Source: Gammaproteobacteria bacterium (GTDB taxonomy: Bacteria > Pseudomonadota > Gammaproteobacteria > Tenderiales > Tenderiaceae). Taken from it: a DNA stretch of 64,000 bases. Position numbers and translations under genes: made by a program. Where the stretch lies: the NCBI GenBank assembly GCA_016200485.1, contig JACQEP010000004.1, positions 248,001-312,000 of the forward strand, read 5' to 3'. The notes under the pieces are model-generated. The model had not been told where the DNA came from. It ran no database searches and saw only the letters and a program-made list of their open reading frames with translations. Of the stretch, positions 17,691-25,845 are shown piece by piece. Position 1 is the stretch's first letter, and every line of letters starts with the position of its first letter.

Positions 17691-17975
17691 TTATCCTAGC
17701 TCTTGCTCGAACATATCAACGGTCTTATCATCCCTGAGCGGTATGACCTCACCCACAGGAACAAACGCCGTGCAACAGGGTTTGCCGTTTGCATCGTATG
17801 TCCATTCGTTTGGGTACTCAGGATTATTAACGTTGTAAATAAAAGTCGCGCTGACGATCGGACAACCATCACCGTATCCATCACGGTATGCCTTGTCACG
17901 TTCGCAGTGATCACACCAGGCTGCGATAAAACATTCACCCTCAGTGCCATTGCTTGGTCGATATTCCTCAGACAT
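17691..17975 (-). CDS. Cysteine-containing phage protein, unknown
   Basis: A 94-aa acidic ORF with six cysteines, including ECFIAAWCDHCERDKAYRDG and GKPCCTAF. A ribosome site AAAGGGGGA precedes the ATG. The spacing of CDHC hints at a metal site, but the pattern is incomplete. It sits between the outer-membrane-like gene and gemA. No function is assigned. Confidence 0.65.
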   Translation of the reverse strand: MSEEYRPSNGTEGECFIAAWCDHCERDKAYRDGYGDGCPIVSATFIYNVNNPEYPNEWTYDANGKPCCTAFVPVGEVIPLRDDKTVDMFEQELG

Positions 17976-17985
17976 ACATCCCCCT

Positions 17986-18432
17986 TTACTTGATTTTAAA
18001 TTTCACCTGCAGCGCCACCGTCGACGCGACATGCTTTTCCACCTTCGGAATGAAAATCAGATTCAGCGCGACGCAGCGGCTCTTGATCATCATGTAGGGC
18101 GCGGCCATCGGGATCATGCGGCCATCGCGCCATTTGTAACCATCGATCACTCCAGCGAAGGCGCCGCCGCTGATCGACCCGTGCTCATAAGGCCGCCAGC
18201 CATAAACGATGTAATGTGAATCTTGCGATAAACTATTGCGATATTTGCCCGCTGCGATGAAGCTCTGCTTGTCGAGTTCCAGTTCCACGCCAATGCCAGG
18301 ATTACGGCCGTTCATCCCGCTGGTACCCGGATGCCAACTGACGCCACCCATGTTCAGCCAAAGGGCGCGTTCATCGGCCATCAATGACGGCGCCGATAAT
18401 AGGAGCATGAAGGCAATTATGTATCTGATCAT
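17986..18432 (-). CDS. Exported, probable outer-membrane beta-barrel protein
   Basis: A 148-aa protein with a clear signal peptide, MIRYIIAFMLLLSAPSLMA, cleaved before DERALW. The mature part is rich in alternating and aromatic residues with NPGIGVELELDKQSFIAAGK, YRNSLSQDSHYIVYGWRPYE, and a C-terminus VASTVALQVKFKIK that ends like a beta strand. This fits a small outer-membrane barrel, loosely PagP/PagL-sized. It is encoded within the leftward early/middle block, after a hairpin terminator, so it may alter the host surface during lysogeny or infection. The exact activity is unknown. Confidence 0.65.
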   Translation of the reverse strand: MIRYIIAFMLLLSAPSLMADERALWLNMGGVSWHPGTSGMNGRNPGIGVELELDKQSFIAAGKYRNSLSQDSHYIVYGWRPYEHGSISGGAFAGVIDGYKWRDGRMIPMAAPYMMIKSRCVALNLIFIPKVEKHVASTVALQVKFKIK

Positions 18433-18449
18433 CGTGTTCTCTCTTCGTT

Positions 18450-18470
18450 AAAATCGCCCCTTACGGGGGC
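18450..18470 (-). terminator. Hairpin terminator after gam
   Basis: On the minus strand GCCCC-CGTAA-GGGGC is followed by GATTTTAAC. It could end most of the early transcript, leaving gemA and mor dependent on readthrough or their own promoter. The T tract is short, so strength is uncertain. Confidence 0.55.
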
Positions 18471-18573
18471 TAGTCGGCGCGGTCATCCGGTTGGAAGGGA
18501 CTAGACCCGCACTGCTGCTGATGTGTCGGCTCAGTCAGCGCACCGCCCGCGTGGCGCGGGTACGATGTGTTGA

Positions 18574-19101
18574 CTACGCGACTTCTTCTAACTCGGTTTC
18601 AAACGGCACGATCACGAAGTCTTCCTTCTGCTGGATCGAGATGCCTTTGATGTGCTGCACTGCCTCTGGCTCGGCCAGCACGGCTTCTTTATCCAGCTCT
18701 TCCTTGATGCGGATGAAACGTAAGAGCTGTAAATCCTTGAGTGCCTGCAATACTTTGTCCAAGCCACGCGCAGAGACGGAAGGCGGCCGCATGCGCCAGC
18801 GTACTTCGCCACTGGCGAGGTTGGCGGTTTTCACCTTGCCGCCCTGGGTGAGCGTGTCACGGTTGGCTTCGCACCAGGTGTGCACACCTTCGGTGAGTGC
18901 AGAGATGGCGTCGGCATGTGGCCGCGCTTCCTCTTCGTATTTCTGGCGAATCGCCGCCAGTTCATCGTTCATGATGGTTTGAATACGGGCGCGCTCGCGT
19001 TGACGGCGACCGATCTCGGCGATAGCGTCGACAGCTTCTTCGCGGCTCTGCGGCACGCGGGATTGCACTGCCTCGGTTTTAATGCGGGTTACTTTGCTCA
19101 T
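18574..19101 (-). CDS. gam: Gam-like host-nuclease inhibitor
   Basis: A 175-aa homologue of Mu Gam, which coats double-stranded DNA ends and blocks exonucleases; it is Ku-like. Signs are the long basic coiled coil RRQRERARIQTIMNDELAAI, the middle SGEVRWRMRPPSVSARG, and the conserved end VLQALKDLQLLRFIRIKEEL. The protein length equals the Mu protein closely. It starts 4 bp inside the preceding gene. Confidence 0.9.
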   Translation of the reverse strand: MSKVTRIKTEAVQSRVPQSREEAVDAIAEIGRRQRERARIQTIMNDELAAIRQKYEEEARPHADAISALTEGVHTWCEANRDTLTQGGKVKTANLASGEVRWRMRPPSVSARGLDKVLQALKDLQLLRFIRIKEELDKEAVLAEPEAVQHIKGISIQQKEDFVIVPFETELEEVA

Positions 19102-19490
19102 TGCGTTGGTTCCTCTTGGTTAAGTTCGAGCGCCACTTGCGACAGCAGCTCGGGGGTGGTGATTTTCCGCAGCGCTTTCTCGCGGCGCAGGGATGACATG
19201 GCACGCACGTGGTGCCAGTCGGCTTCTTCGGTGAGATCGTCCGGATTGTCGGCATAGAAATAGCCGCCGCCCTTGCCGGACTTATGAGCAATCGGTTCGC
19301 CCGCGCGTTGCAGCGCTTCAATCATTGAGCGCAGCGGGCGAGTTTGGTCGATGCGCCGCCAAGGGATAATCACGTCGCCGGTGGCAGATGACCACAGTGC
19401 TTCCTTCTTGATGCAGTTATTCGGCCCGACATGTTGCTTGAGGATGTCGAGCACTCGTTCCTTGATGACCTGACGATCCATATCGATCAT
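19098..19490 (-). CDS. Early phage protein, unknown (130 aa)
   Basis: A 130-aa ORF with MIDMDRQVIKERVLDILKQH and PLRSMIEALQRAGEPIAHKS, which look like helices of a winged-helix DNA-binding fold followed by GGGYFYADNPDDL as a wing-like segment. It overlaps gam by 4 bp and the upstream gene by 4 bp. A DNA-binding regulator is possible but inferred only from pattern. Confidence 0.65.
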   Translation of the reverse strand: MIDMDRQVIKERVLDILKQHVGPNNCIKKEALWSSATGDVIIPWRRIDQTRPLRSMIEALQRAGEPIAHKSGKGGGYFYADNPDDLTEEADWHHVRAMSSLRREKALRKITTPELLSQVALELNQEEPTQ

Positions 19491-20020
19491 GAAATCTCCC
19501 CTGAATGTTTGCGGCCACGGATTTTTGCCAAATGTTGGTCGGCGAGCGCTCTGCGTGCCGCCTGGTCAACGGGCTGTGGCGTACCTGTCCGGTTGCCTTC
19601 CGGGCGCACACGGCGTTGCTGTTCGATCTTTTGTTCTTTCTGGCCCGCCGCCTTCATGCTCATGTTGGCGACCACGGCGAAGAGATAGCCGTGATCCTTG
19701 AGCGGCAGGCGCAGCTTGTCGCGGGTGCCGAGCATGTGGTCGATGGCTTCGCGCCAGTAGTCGAGTGGTGCGGCCCAGCTGCGGCCGTCACGTTGTACCT
19801 CAGCCGCTTTGATGGCCGCCGCCAATTCATTCAATCGCGCCGCCAGCGCATCCATGCGCATCGCACGACACCCAGGACTGAACAACCCCATATAGGCAAC
19901 AATGCGGCTGGCCAGCGACGGCGCAATCTCCAGCGCCGCCGCCAATGCCTGGCGTGCATGCGCATCCTGCAACGCCGCGTCGAGCGTGAACTTGAAGCCG
20001 CAATCGGGGCACACGCCCAT
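19487..20020 (-). CDS. Early phage protein with N-terminal CPDC zinc-ribbon start
   Basis: A 177-aa protein starting MGVCPDCGFKFTLDAALQDA. The TGATG overlap with the preceding ORF selects this start, although an ATG three codons earlier is possible. The central segment SRIVAYMGLFSPGCRAMRMD resembles proteins found between B and gam in Mu-like phages. The C-terminal third is basic (KIEQQRRVRPEGNRTGTPQP). Function is unknown. Confidence 0.7.
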   Translation of the reverse strand: MGVCPDCGFKFTLDAALQDAHARQALAAALEIAPSLASRIVAYMGLFSPGCRAMRMDALAARLNELAAAIKAAEVQRDGRSWAAPLDYWREAIDHMLGTRDKLRLPLKDHGYLFAVVANMSMKAAGQKEQKIEQQRRVRPEGNRTGTPQPVDQAARRALADQHLAKIRGRKHSGEIS

Positions 20021-20241
20021 CACGCCCATTGCCGCGCCCGCCAACTGAATTGCAGGAACAGCGGGCCCACGATCACGGTCATCGCCCGCCAGTGCAGCAG
20101 ACGGGAGACATGCGCGGATAGCAGATATTTGCGCTCGCCGTAAGGCATGTCCTGGCCCCACATCGCAAATCCGCACAGACCTACTGACGCCATATAGCGT
20201 TTGCTGACTACGTGCAGCACGGGTTGTGTGGCGAGCATCAT
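20020..20241 (-). CDS. Small early phage ORF (73 aa)
   Basis: It begins MMLATQPVLHVVSKRYMASV and ends FSWRARQWA with TGATG coupling to the following gene. It is aromatic-rich with no clear domain. Reality is supported by overlapping stop/start on both sides. Confidence 0.55.
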   Translation of the reverse strand: MMLATQPVLHVVSKRYMASVGLCGFAMWGQDMPYGERKYLLSAHVSRLLHWRAMTVIVGPLFLQFSWRARQWA

Positions 20242-20345
20242 CAGTGATGCTCCTCATTCGCACCCATCAGTGCGGAGACCAACAATCCGATGACCATACC
20301 CATAAACATGCCTGTCCAGATCGCTAACACCATCCACCCGTTCAT
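20241..20345 (-). CDS. Tiny membrane protein (34 aa)
   Basis: The ORF reads MNGWMVLAIWTGMFMGMVIG and ends LLVSALMGANEEHH, a single hydrophobic helix. Its start overlaps the stop of the gene before it as ATGA, and its stop overlaps the next start. That chained coupling makes it credible despite its size. Role unknown. Confidence 0.55.
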   Translation of the reverse strand: MNGWMVLAIWTGMFMGMVIGLLVSALMGANEEHH

Positions 20346-20596
20346 AGCTCGCACCCCCAATGTAATTGGCAATTTTCAAACGAGGTCGCCATCACCACCT
20401 CGCGCCCGCTGGCGGCGGGACGAATCATGTGCAGACCGCCGCCCAGCTTGGCGCGCAAATCTTCGTCGCGGCCGCGCAGCCAGATTTTGGGGCGCATCTC
20501 CGTGACATCGATGCAGGCGACATCGATACCCATTTCCTGCAGCTTCATCGTCGCGACCTCGGCAAGCGTCAGGTTGTAGAGAATCCGGTTTCTCAT
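20342..20596 (-). CDS. Early phage ORF, unknown (84 aa)
   Basis: An ORF of 84 codons starting MRNRILYNLTLAEVATMKLQ. It lies in a run of ATGA-coupled genes between B and gam. I see no recognisable motif. Confidence 0.6.
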   Translation of the reverse strand: MRNRILYNLTLAEVATMKLQEMGIDVACIDVTEMRPKIWLRGRDEDLRAKLGGGLHMIRPAASGREVVMATSFENCQLHWGCEL

Positions 20597-20814
20597 TGCG
20601 CCACCTCCATGTTTACGTGACTGACGTCAGCTTCAGCGCCAAACCGCCGAGTGCTAGCGAACAGCGGTCGTGACCTTCGTGATACCGCATCAAGAATTTC
20701 GCGCGGATAGTTCAGGAATGCCTCAAACAAAACGCCATAGCGCCATAGTTCACGCGCTTCAAACTCGTTGCCCCAATGCTCAATGTATTCATCGCTGAAC
20801 GTTTGCATGATCAA
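20593..20814 (-). CDS. Early phage ORF, unknown (73 aa)
   Basis: An ORF of 73 codons with WGNEFEARELWRYGVLFEAF and FLNYPREILDAVSRRSRPLF. It overlaps the MuB-like gene stop by 4 bp and the next gene by 4 bp. No domain recognised. Confidence 0.6.
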   Translation of the reverse strand: MIMQTFSDEYIEHWGNEFEARELWRYGVLFEAFLNYPREILDAVSRRSRPLFASTRRFGAEADVSHVNMEVAQ

Positions 20815-21782
20815 ACCCTCATCGCATGCAGGCCGGCCATCGTCTTGCTGTTGATGTCGCTGATTAATGACGCAGTGATGGCGGTCTTGTTATTGCGCGC
20901 ATAGCGCCAGGTGTTGCGCAGCAAATTGCGCAGGGGACGGGCGCGGCCTTTACAGTGTTTTTCAAACGCCTTTAACACCTCTTCACCCAGCGTTTCATCG
21001 CCGGTTAAATAGGCGTGCACCATCATGCGGATGTCATCGCCGCTGACCTGCTCGGCGACGGACGGCCAGAACCCCACGCGGTCGCACAGCTGCTTGCGGC
21101 AGCCCGTGGCTTCCGTCAGTCGCGCCAGCAGTTCGATGTTGCCCACCAGGACTACCCCCACCTGGGCGATGTCGGAGATGCGGCGCAGCGCACCGAAGGA
21201 TTTGTCCGGCAGGTGGTCCGCCTCATCCACCAGAATCACCCGGTCAGTGGTCCGCAGTGCATTGATCACCGCGTCGATCTTGGTCGCCAGGCTCGCGCTC
21301 GGCGCAATCACCGTCCCCGTGGCGGTGACCACCATGCGCACAAAGGTGGAGTTGTCGATGCCGTCGAACGCCTCGACGATGATGGCGCTGGGCGAACGGC
21401 GGGCGTATTCACGCAGAGCTGTGGTCTTGCCGATGCCCACCGCGCCGTAATAAACACCGATATCCTGATCGCTATGCGCGCGGCGGCAGATGCGATCCAC
21501 GCTCTTGTAAATAGAGGTCTCGCAGAATGGGATGTCCGCCCGGCCCGAGCGGTCACGCTCCAGCTGACTGTCGATGGCATCCACCAGTTTCAGCAGCCAC
21601 TTCGCGGGCGGCGAGAGGAACTTGCCATTAATCACCTGGCTCATCGTGCTGCCATCCACCCCCGCGGCCCGCGCCAGCTCCGCCTGGCTGTGCGACCCCA
21701 CCGCCAGCCAGGCGTGAATGCGCCGGCACTGCTGTACATCCTCGGCCTGATAGTGGGCCGGGTAACTGATTTCCTTGCTCAT
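20811..21782 (-). CDS. MuB-like transposition target ATPase
   Basis: A 323-aa AAA+ ATPase of the MuB type, which binds target DNA and stimulates the MuA transpososome. The N-terminus has a helix-turn-helix (HSQAELARAAGVDGSTMSQV). Walker A is GAVGIGKTTA (113-122) and Walker B is VILVDEADHL (183-192). The C-terminal KGRARPLRNLLRNTWRYARN fits the DNA-binding tail. It directly follows the transposase gene with a 42-bp gap. MuB also marks the prophage against self-integration. Confidence 0.92.
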   Translation of the reverse strand: MSKEISYPAHYQAEDVQQCRRIHAWLAVGSHSQAELARAAGVDGSTMSQVINGKFLSPPAKWLLKLVDAIDSQLERDRSGRADIPFCETSIYKSVDRICRRAHSDQDIGVYYGAVGIGKTTALREYARRSPSAIIVEAFDGIDNSTFVRMVVTATGTVIAPSASLATKIDAVINALRTTDRVILVDEADHLPDKSFGALRRISDIAQVGVVLVGNIELLARLTEATGCRKQLCDRVGFWPSVAEQVSGDDIRMMVHAYLTGDETLGEEVLKAFEKHCKGRARPLRNLLRNTWRYARNNKTAITASLISDINSKTMAGLHAMRV

Positions 21783-21824
21783 GCTATACTTCCTCCTGTT
21801 GTTGACGTTGTTGAAAGTGCTGCA

Positions 21825-23525
21825 TCAAGGCTCAAAGGGATCGAACAGATTGGCGTCCAGCCGATCCCCGCGCGCCGGTTCAAATTCCGGGAGCGACCCG
21901 AAGGGGTCGATCTCGGTTCCGAATGATTCAATCGTGGTGAAGGTGTTGTTGAGGCCCATGTCTTCGATGACATGACTGGCCTGATCGGCGTCGATCCCGC
22001 GCTGGGCGCGGCGTGCTCTCTCCTCTTTCTTTAAATCCAGGCGTCGTTGTGCATTGCTCTCGGCCTTGATTCTCTTGTCTTCCATTGCGGAGGTGGAACG
22101 ATAAGGGGCGCTCTTGATTTTTTGGGCATCACAAATCCAGCGTTCCTGCCCGTCCAGAATGCGCACGTAGCTATCGTCATAGATGTTGTATTCGACGATC
22201 ACGCGCTCCTGGTTATAAGCGCCCAGGCTCGTCCTGTTCAGATACTCGCGATTCAGCAGACTGACCGCGCAGCGCTGCACGACGCGCGACGCATGATCCC
22301 AAAAGAATGCGTGCTCGATCTCCAGCGGCGGGCGCGGCTGGAGTGCCTGCCATAGGCTGGCGGGGGTGCCGCCGACTTCATGGTGGATGCGTTCTTCGTT
22401 GTACCAGCGGATAAACTGATCTAGCTCGACCCGGAACTGTTCCAGCGTCATCAATTGAATCTCGCCGCGTTCGACGGCGGCCAGATACTTCTTCAGCGCC
22501 TCGGGTGATTTGCCGGGGCCGCAGTAACCGGGGAAGCGGCGCAGGAACTCGTTCTGTAATGTCTGGTGCCAGCGCTCGATGTACCCGTTGTCCTTTGGGT
22601 TGCGTGCCCGCGGGTGTGTAGGATCAATGCCGAGACGGTCATAAAAACGGCGCACCATCTTGTTTGAAAAGCCGGGGCCGTTGTCCGCCTGCACATCGAG
22701 CGGCACATGGTTGTTCTTGATGATGGCATCGGTCAGCGCGTGCAATGTGGAGACAGCTGATTCAGACTCCGACAACCAATAACCCGCCAGATAACGGCTG
22801 CGCACATCAATGGCTGGCGTGATCTCGTAGCGCGCCGGACGCTGGCCCGTCGGGTGCTGCAAATAGATCGGCATCATGTTCCCATCCGACTGGTAGCAGT
22901 CCCCGACAGCGATATGCTCGACTGTGCGGCGCACATAGGGGCGTTGAGTGCTGTCGTACTTGAGGTCACCCAACCGGCTGCGATTGTTGCGCACGTCGGC
23001 GGGCAATGTTTTATGCCAGCTCCTGACGCGCGCCGGGGTGGCATCCTTGATCCCCTCCTGTTGCAGCATCTTGGCGATCCACGCAGGCTTCACGTCATTG
23101 GCGCTATACAGATAATGCAGCGCACGCGGCTCCCACTCGTACACCTGACGCTGGCTCCCCTTGTGCTTTGGCGCCCCCGCCAGCCGCTCACCCTGGAGGT
23201 ACTTCGTGTACTGCTTGTCCCAGCGATACAGCGTGGCGCGATCAGGGCAGGCGCCGATCCTGGTAGGGCGCAACGTCACCAGCGCCGTCAGCAACGTGAC
23301 CGGCAGCAGCCCCTTATTGAACTGGCGAACAAACTCGTCAATGCTCGGGTTCATGGAGTCAGTCCCCAGCCCGGCGCGTAGTTTGCGCACGTAGCGCATC
23401 ACCACCACCAGGGCGTACTGCTTCTGCTCTTGCCTGGCAGACAACACAGGAGGCTCGGGGTCTGGCTCTGTGGCCCCCACTACACGCAGGTGTGGCGGCC
23501 GCTTAACGGCTAATCTGTGACTCAT
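21825..23525 (-). CDS. MuA-like DDE transposase
   Basis: A 566-aa transposase that cuts the phage ends and joins them to target DNA. The RNase H-like core shows VGDCYQSDGNMMPIYL (Asp209 or Asp214), QADNGPGF (Asp281) and NGYIERWHQTLQNEF (Glu317); the last two acids are 36 residues apart, as in DDE enzymes. N-terminal regions hold helix-rich end-binding domains. The C-terminal part contains the basic LDLKKEERARRAQRG. It should act on the TGCGA-containing sites at both prophage ends. Confidence 0.95.
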   Translation of the reverse strand: MSHRLAVKRPPHLRVVGATEPDPEPPVLSARQEQKQYALVVVMRYVRKLRAGLGTDSMNPSIDEFVRQFNKGLLPVTLLTALVTLRPTRIGACPDRATLYRWDKQYTKYLQGERLAGAPKHKGSQRQVYEWEPRALHYLYSANDVKPAWIAKMLQQEGIKDATPARVRSWHKTLPADVRNNRSRLGDLKYDSTQRPYVRRTVEHIAVGDCYQSDGNMMPIYLQHPTGQRPARYEITPAIDVRSRYLAGYWLSESESAVSTLHALTDAIIKNNHVPLDVQADNGPGFSNKMVRRFYDRLGIDPTHPRARNPKDNGYIERWHQTLQNEFLRRFPGYCGPGKSPEALKKYLAAVERGEIQLMTLEQFRVELDQFIRWYNEERIHHEVGGTPASLWQALQPRPPLEIEHAFFWDHASRVVQRCAVSLLNREYLNRTSLGAYNQERVIVEYNIYDDSYVRILDGQERWICDAQKIKSAPYRSTSAMEDKRIKAESNAQRRLDLKKEERARRAQRGIDADQASHVIEDMGLNNTFTTIESFGTEIDPFGSLPEFEPARGDRLDANLFDPFEP

Positions 23526-23531
23526 CGGTGG

Positions 23532-24536
23532 CTACCCCTGCTGCTTGCGTGGGCGGCCGCGACGGGGTTGCAGCGACAGGTCGATCTGCCGATGCTTGGC
23601 GCGCTGCTCCGCAATGGCCATGAACGACTGATACTGGCGCTGCCCGCGTGCCGCATCCTCTTCCGCCAGTTGAGGCGGGAGCACGTCGATGTCGGCGTGG
23701 TAATCCGCAAAGCGGTCAAAGCCGTGGGCAAACAGCGCGCTCGCCGTGGCATGCAGCCCCTGCAGGGCGTACATCAGCGGATGGACAATGGCGTCAAACT
23801 CGGCGCGCGGCAGGTCGAGCGGCAGCAGCGCCACCCGCTCCATCACCGACTGCAAGGTGTGGGCGTTGGCGCGCAGCGCCTCGGTCTCGTCCAGCACCGC
23901 CCGGCGCAGCTCCAGCACATGCTGGTTGGTCTCCGGCAGCAGCTGGCGGCGGCGCAGCGCCTCATCCTGCTCGGCAATCACCTCGCGCAGCTCCGCCTCC
24001 TTGGCGGCCTTCTTCTCCAGCTGCTGGCGCAGATTGATCAGTTCGCGCAGCTCCTCGCGGTTCATGACTGCGGCTTCATCCAGGGCGCCAGAGGCGAACA
24101 GGTCGTCGATCATCGGAGCGGGGGCGCTGGCCAGGGCGGCCAGCTTCCGTTGTGGCAAAGTTGCGGCGCGCCGCATATTTGCCTCTGACAGATGCACCAG
24201 CATGCTCGCTACTTTGATGTCTTCGTTAACGCTCCGGTAGCTGCGGCCCCGGTCCTCTATCCATCCCATGAATGCGCCGTGGCCCAGCTCCTTCTTTTTG
24301 AGCAGATAGCCGATGCCACGCCCGACCTTGCCAAAATCCTCTTGTAACTCCTCTCGTTCTAGCCATGCATTCAGTGCCTCTCCGTGCAGCGGCCGGCCCT
24401 CCGCCACTGGCAGATTACATTGCACCTGGTCTTGCAGCGCCAGCACCCGCTTGGCAATGATGCGCGCCTCGTCGTCATGCGCCAGGGCAATGTTGGCGGC
24501 GGGGGCCGGGGTGGTACTCTGTTTGGTCTTGCTCAT
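23532..24536 (-). CDS. DUF3102-like early protein with coiled coil and AT-hook end
   Basis: A 334-aa protein. I set the start at MSKTKQSTTPAPAANI because that ATG overlaps the preceding stop. The segment GRGIGYLLKKKELGHGAFMG followed by WIEDRGRSYRS resembles DUF3102 proteins. A long charged coiled coil occupies about residues 160-230. The end RRGRPRKQQG is an AT-hook-like DNA-binding tail. It lies directly before the transposase, so a role in replication or end organisation is plausible but unproven. Confidence 0.7.
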   Translation of the reverse strand: MSKTKQSTTPAPAANIALAHDDEARIIAKRVLALQDQVQCNLPVAEGRPLHGEALNAWLEREELQEDFGKVGRGIGYLLKKKELGHGAFMGWIEDRGRSYRSVNEDIKVASMLVHLSEANMRRAATLPQRKLAALASAPAPMIDDLFASGALDEAAVMNREELRELINLRQQLEKKAAKEAELREVIAEQDEALRRRQLLPETNQHVLELRRAVLDETEALRANAHTLQSVMERVALLPLDLPRAEFDAIVHPLMYALQGLHATASALFAHGFDRFADYHADIDVLPPQLAEEDAARGQRQYQSFMAIAEQRAKHRQIDLSLQPRRGRPRKQQG

Positions 24537-25015
24537 TGATGCGCTCCCTCTTCGGTCCGTTGCCACGCCTTCTCATCCCATGCAACCGTCAGGTCGGCGT
24601 CGTTGATCTTGAGGTTGCGCGCCTCCTGCGCCAGTCGCTCCAGCATGGAGGCATAGCTATCCAGCGAATTGTTGAAGGCATCAAGTTGAGGCCTGTTTTC
24701 GAACGTCAGGGTTGCGCCGTTATTGCCATGAGCGCCGAGCAGCCACATCGCGCCAGCGCGGATGAAGTGCTCCAGCGGTACACGAACCACCTCTTCGCGG
24801 TCATCAAGCGCTGCCTCATAAGGGGGGAGCTGCGAGGCGTTGATTGATGGGCTATTCCCCACGTTGTAGTCGTTGTCATACCAGTCAATCCACAAATAGA
24901 GACCGCGACACACATCCGCCTCAAATTCATCCTGCACACGCGGTGCCTGTGTGCGCGTGTAGCGCCAGCCGCGATTGCTCAGCTTCGGTAAATCAATTAC
25001 GTTTTGATCACTCAT
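24533..25015 (-). CDS. Early phage protein, unknown (160 aa)
   Basis: A 160-aa acidic ORF with DEFEADVCRGLYLWIDWYDN and FIRAGAMWLLGAHGNNGATL. It is coupled to both neighbours by 4-bp overlaps. No domain recognised. Confidence 0.65.
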   Translation of the reverse strand: MSDQNVIDLPKLSNRGWRYTRTQAPRVQDEFEADVCRGLYLWIDWYDNDYNVGNSPSINASQLPPYEAALDDREEVVRVPLEHFIRAGAMWLLGAHGNNGATLTFENRPQLDAFNNSLDSYASMLERLAQEARNLKINDADLTVAWDEKAWQRTEEGAHQ

Positions 25016-25257
25016 TCATTCATCTCCATTTTCGAAATAGACGCCAAGGGCGCAAACAAATGGTTGTAGTAGTCGTTATGGGCGCGGCAGCGTTCCAGCA
25101 GCTCGCGCACGGTCAAGTCCTCGATGGGGCCAAACTGCGTCAGGCGGCGGGCCAGCCCTGCGGTATAGTCGAAGTTGCAATCGGAGTGGCTGCCGATCTC
25201 GCGCAGCACCTCGCAGACATGGGTGTGGGTGGGGTCGATGTGGGTGAGGGGGGTCAT
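25012..25257 (-). CDS. Early phage protein, unknown (81 aa)
   Basis: The start MTPLTHIDPTHTHVCEVLRE is chosen from the ATGA overlap with the gene upstream; a frame reaching 30 codons further has no ribosome site. It is followed by a segment with several histidines and leucines. Function unknown. Confidence 0.6.
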   Translation of the reverse strand: MTPLTHIDPTHTHVCEVLREIGSHSDCNFDYTAGLARRLTQFGPIEDLTVRELLERCRAHNDYYNHLFAPLASISKMEMNE

Positions 25258-25487
25258 GCGGCACCTCCGGCGTGATTTGGAGATAGGCCCATCACGCTTG
25301 CGGCAATCATCCCGAGGGCATATCCGGGGATTTCGAATGTCCGCCACATCTCCAGAGAGAATTTATGAATGTCGCCGATCTGTGCCAGTGTGAACTGGCC
25401 ATCGGCCAGGAATTGAGCGGTTACCTTTATGTAGGGCAGCAGCTCTTCGGATGACGGGGTGGCGTTAAAGTCGACTGAGGTGTTCAT
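25254..25487 (-). CDS. Early phage protein, unknown (77 aa)
   Basis: An ORF starting MNTSVDFNATPSSEELLPYI with a hydrophobic end LGMIAASVMGLSPNHAGGAA. Overlaps the Ner-like gene and the next gene by 4 bp each. No assignment. Confidence 0.6.
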   Translation of the reverse strand: MNTSVDFNATPSSEELLPYIKVTAQFLADGQFTLAQIGDIHKFSLEMWRTFEIPGYALGMIAASVMGLSPNHAGGAA

Positions 25488-25711
25488 GCCGCCGCCCCTC
25501 TTTTGCTCGGGGTGTCATACCGGCCATTGGGAAACAGGCGGTGCAGCGGGGTGTTGGTGACTTTAGAAATGAAGCTTGCTATTTTGTGGCTACGGTGTTG
25601 GTCACGAATGACCTGGCTAATGGCTGACGGCTGCACCTTGAGGTACTTGGCCATCTTGGAGGGGGGCCAACCAGCCTTCACCATCAGTGAGTAGATGTCT
25701 GCCCAGTGCAT
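25484..25711 (-). CDS. Ner/Nlp-like DNA-binding regulator
   Basis: A 75-aa helix-turn-helix protein, first gene of the leftward early operon. The domain is MHWADIYSLMVKAGWPPSKM followed by AKYLKVQPSAISQVIRDQHR, matching the short Nlp/Ner type. Ner in Mu represses early and repressor promoters after infection. The ATG is preceded by AAGGAG. Its start lies 86 bp downstream of the -10 of the early promoter. Confidence 0.82.
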   Translation of the reverse strand: MHWADIYSLMVKAGWPPSKMAKYLKVQPSAISQVIRDQHRSHKIASFISKVTNTPLHRLFPNGRYDTPSKRGAAA

Positions 25712-25796
25712 GGGGGACTCCTTGAATATTGGGGGCGGCCTGGCAGGGCTGCCATTTTTTGGGGTGTCGGGCTGTAAATTCGCAGCCGTTGAAAGG

Positions 25797-25825
25797 AGTA
25801 TAGATACGGTTTACCGTATCGTCAA
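25797..25825 (-). promoter_or_regulatory. Phage early promoter with operator in the spacer
   Basis: On the minus strand a TTGACG -35 (25825-25820) and a TATACT -10 (25802-25797) are separated by exactly 17 bp. That spacer is almost all of the palindrome GATACGGT-AA-ACCGTATC. A repressor bound there would sit between -35 and -10. It should drive the Ner-to-gam operon. Confidence 0.85.
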
Positions 25826-25845
25826 TACATATGGATACGGTTTAC
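25803..25845. promoter_or_regulatory. Repressor operators: full palindrome plus half-site over repressor start
   Basis: A full dyad GATACGGT-TT-ACCGTATC lies at 25803-25820. A third GATACGGTTTAC half-site lies at 25834-25845, inside codons 2-5 of the repressor, 31 bp further on, close to three helical turns. Binding at the second site could regulate the repressor gene itself. Binding is inferred from symmetry and position. Confidence 0.75.
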
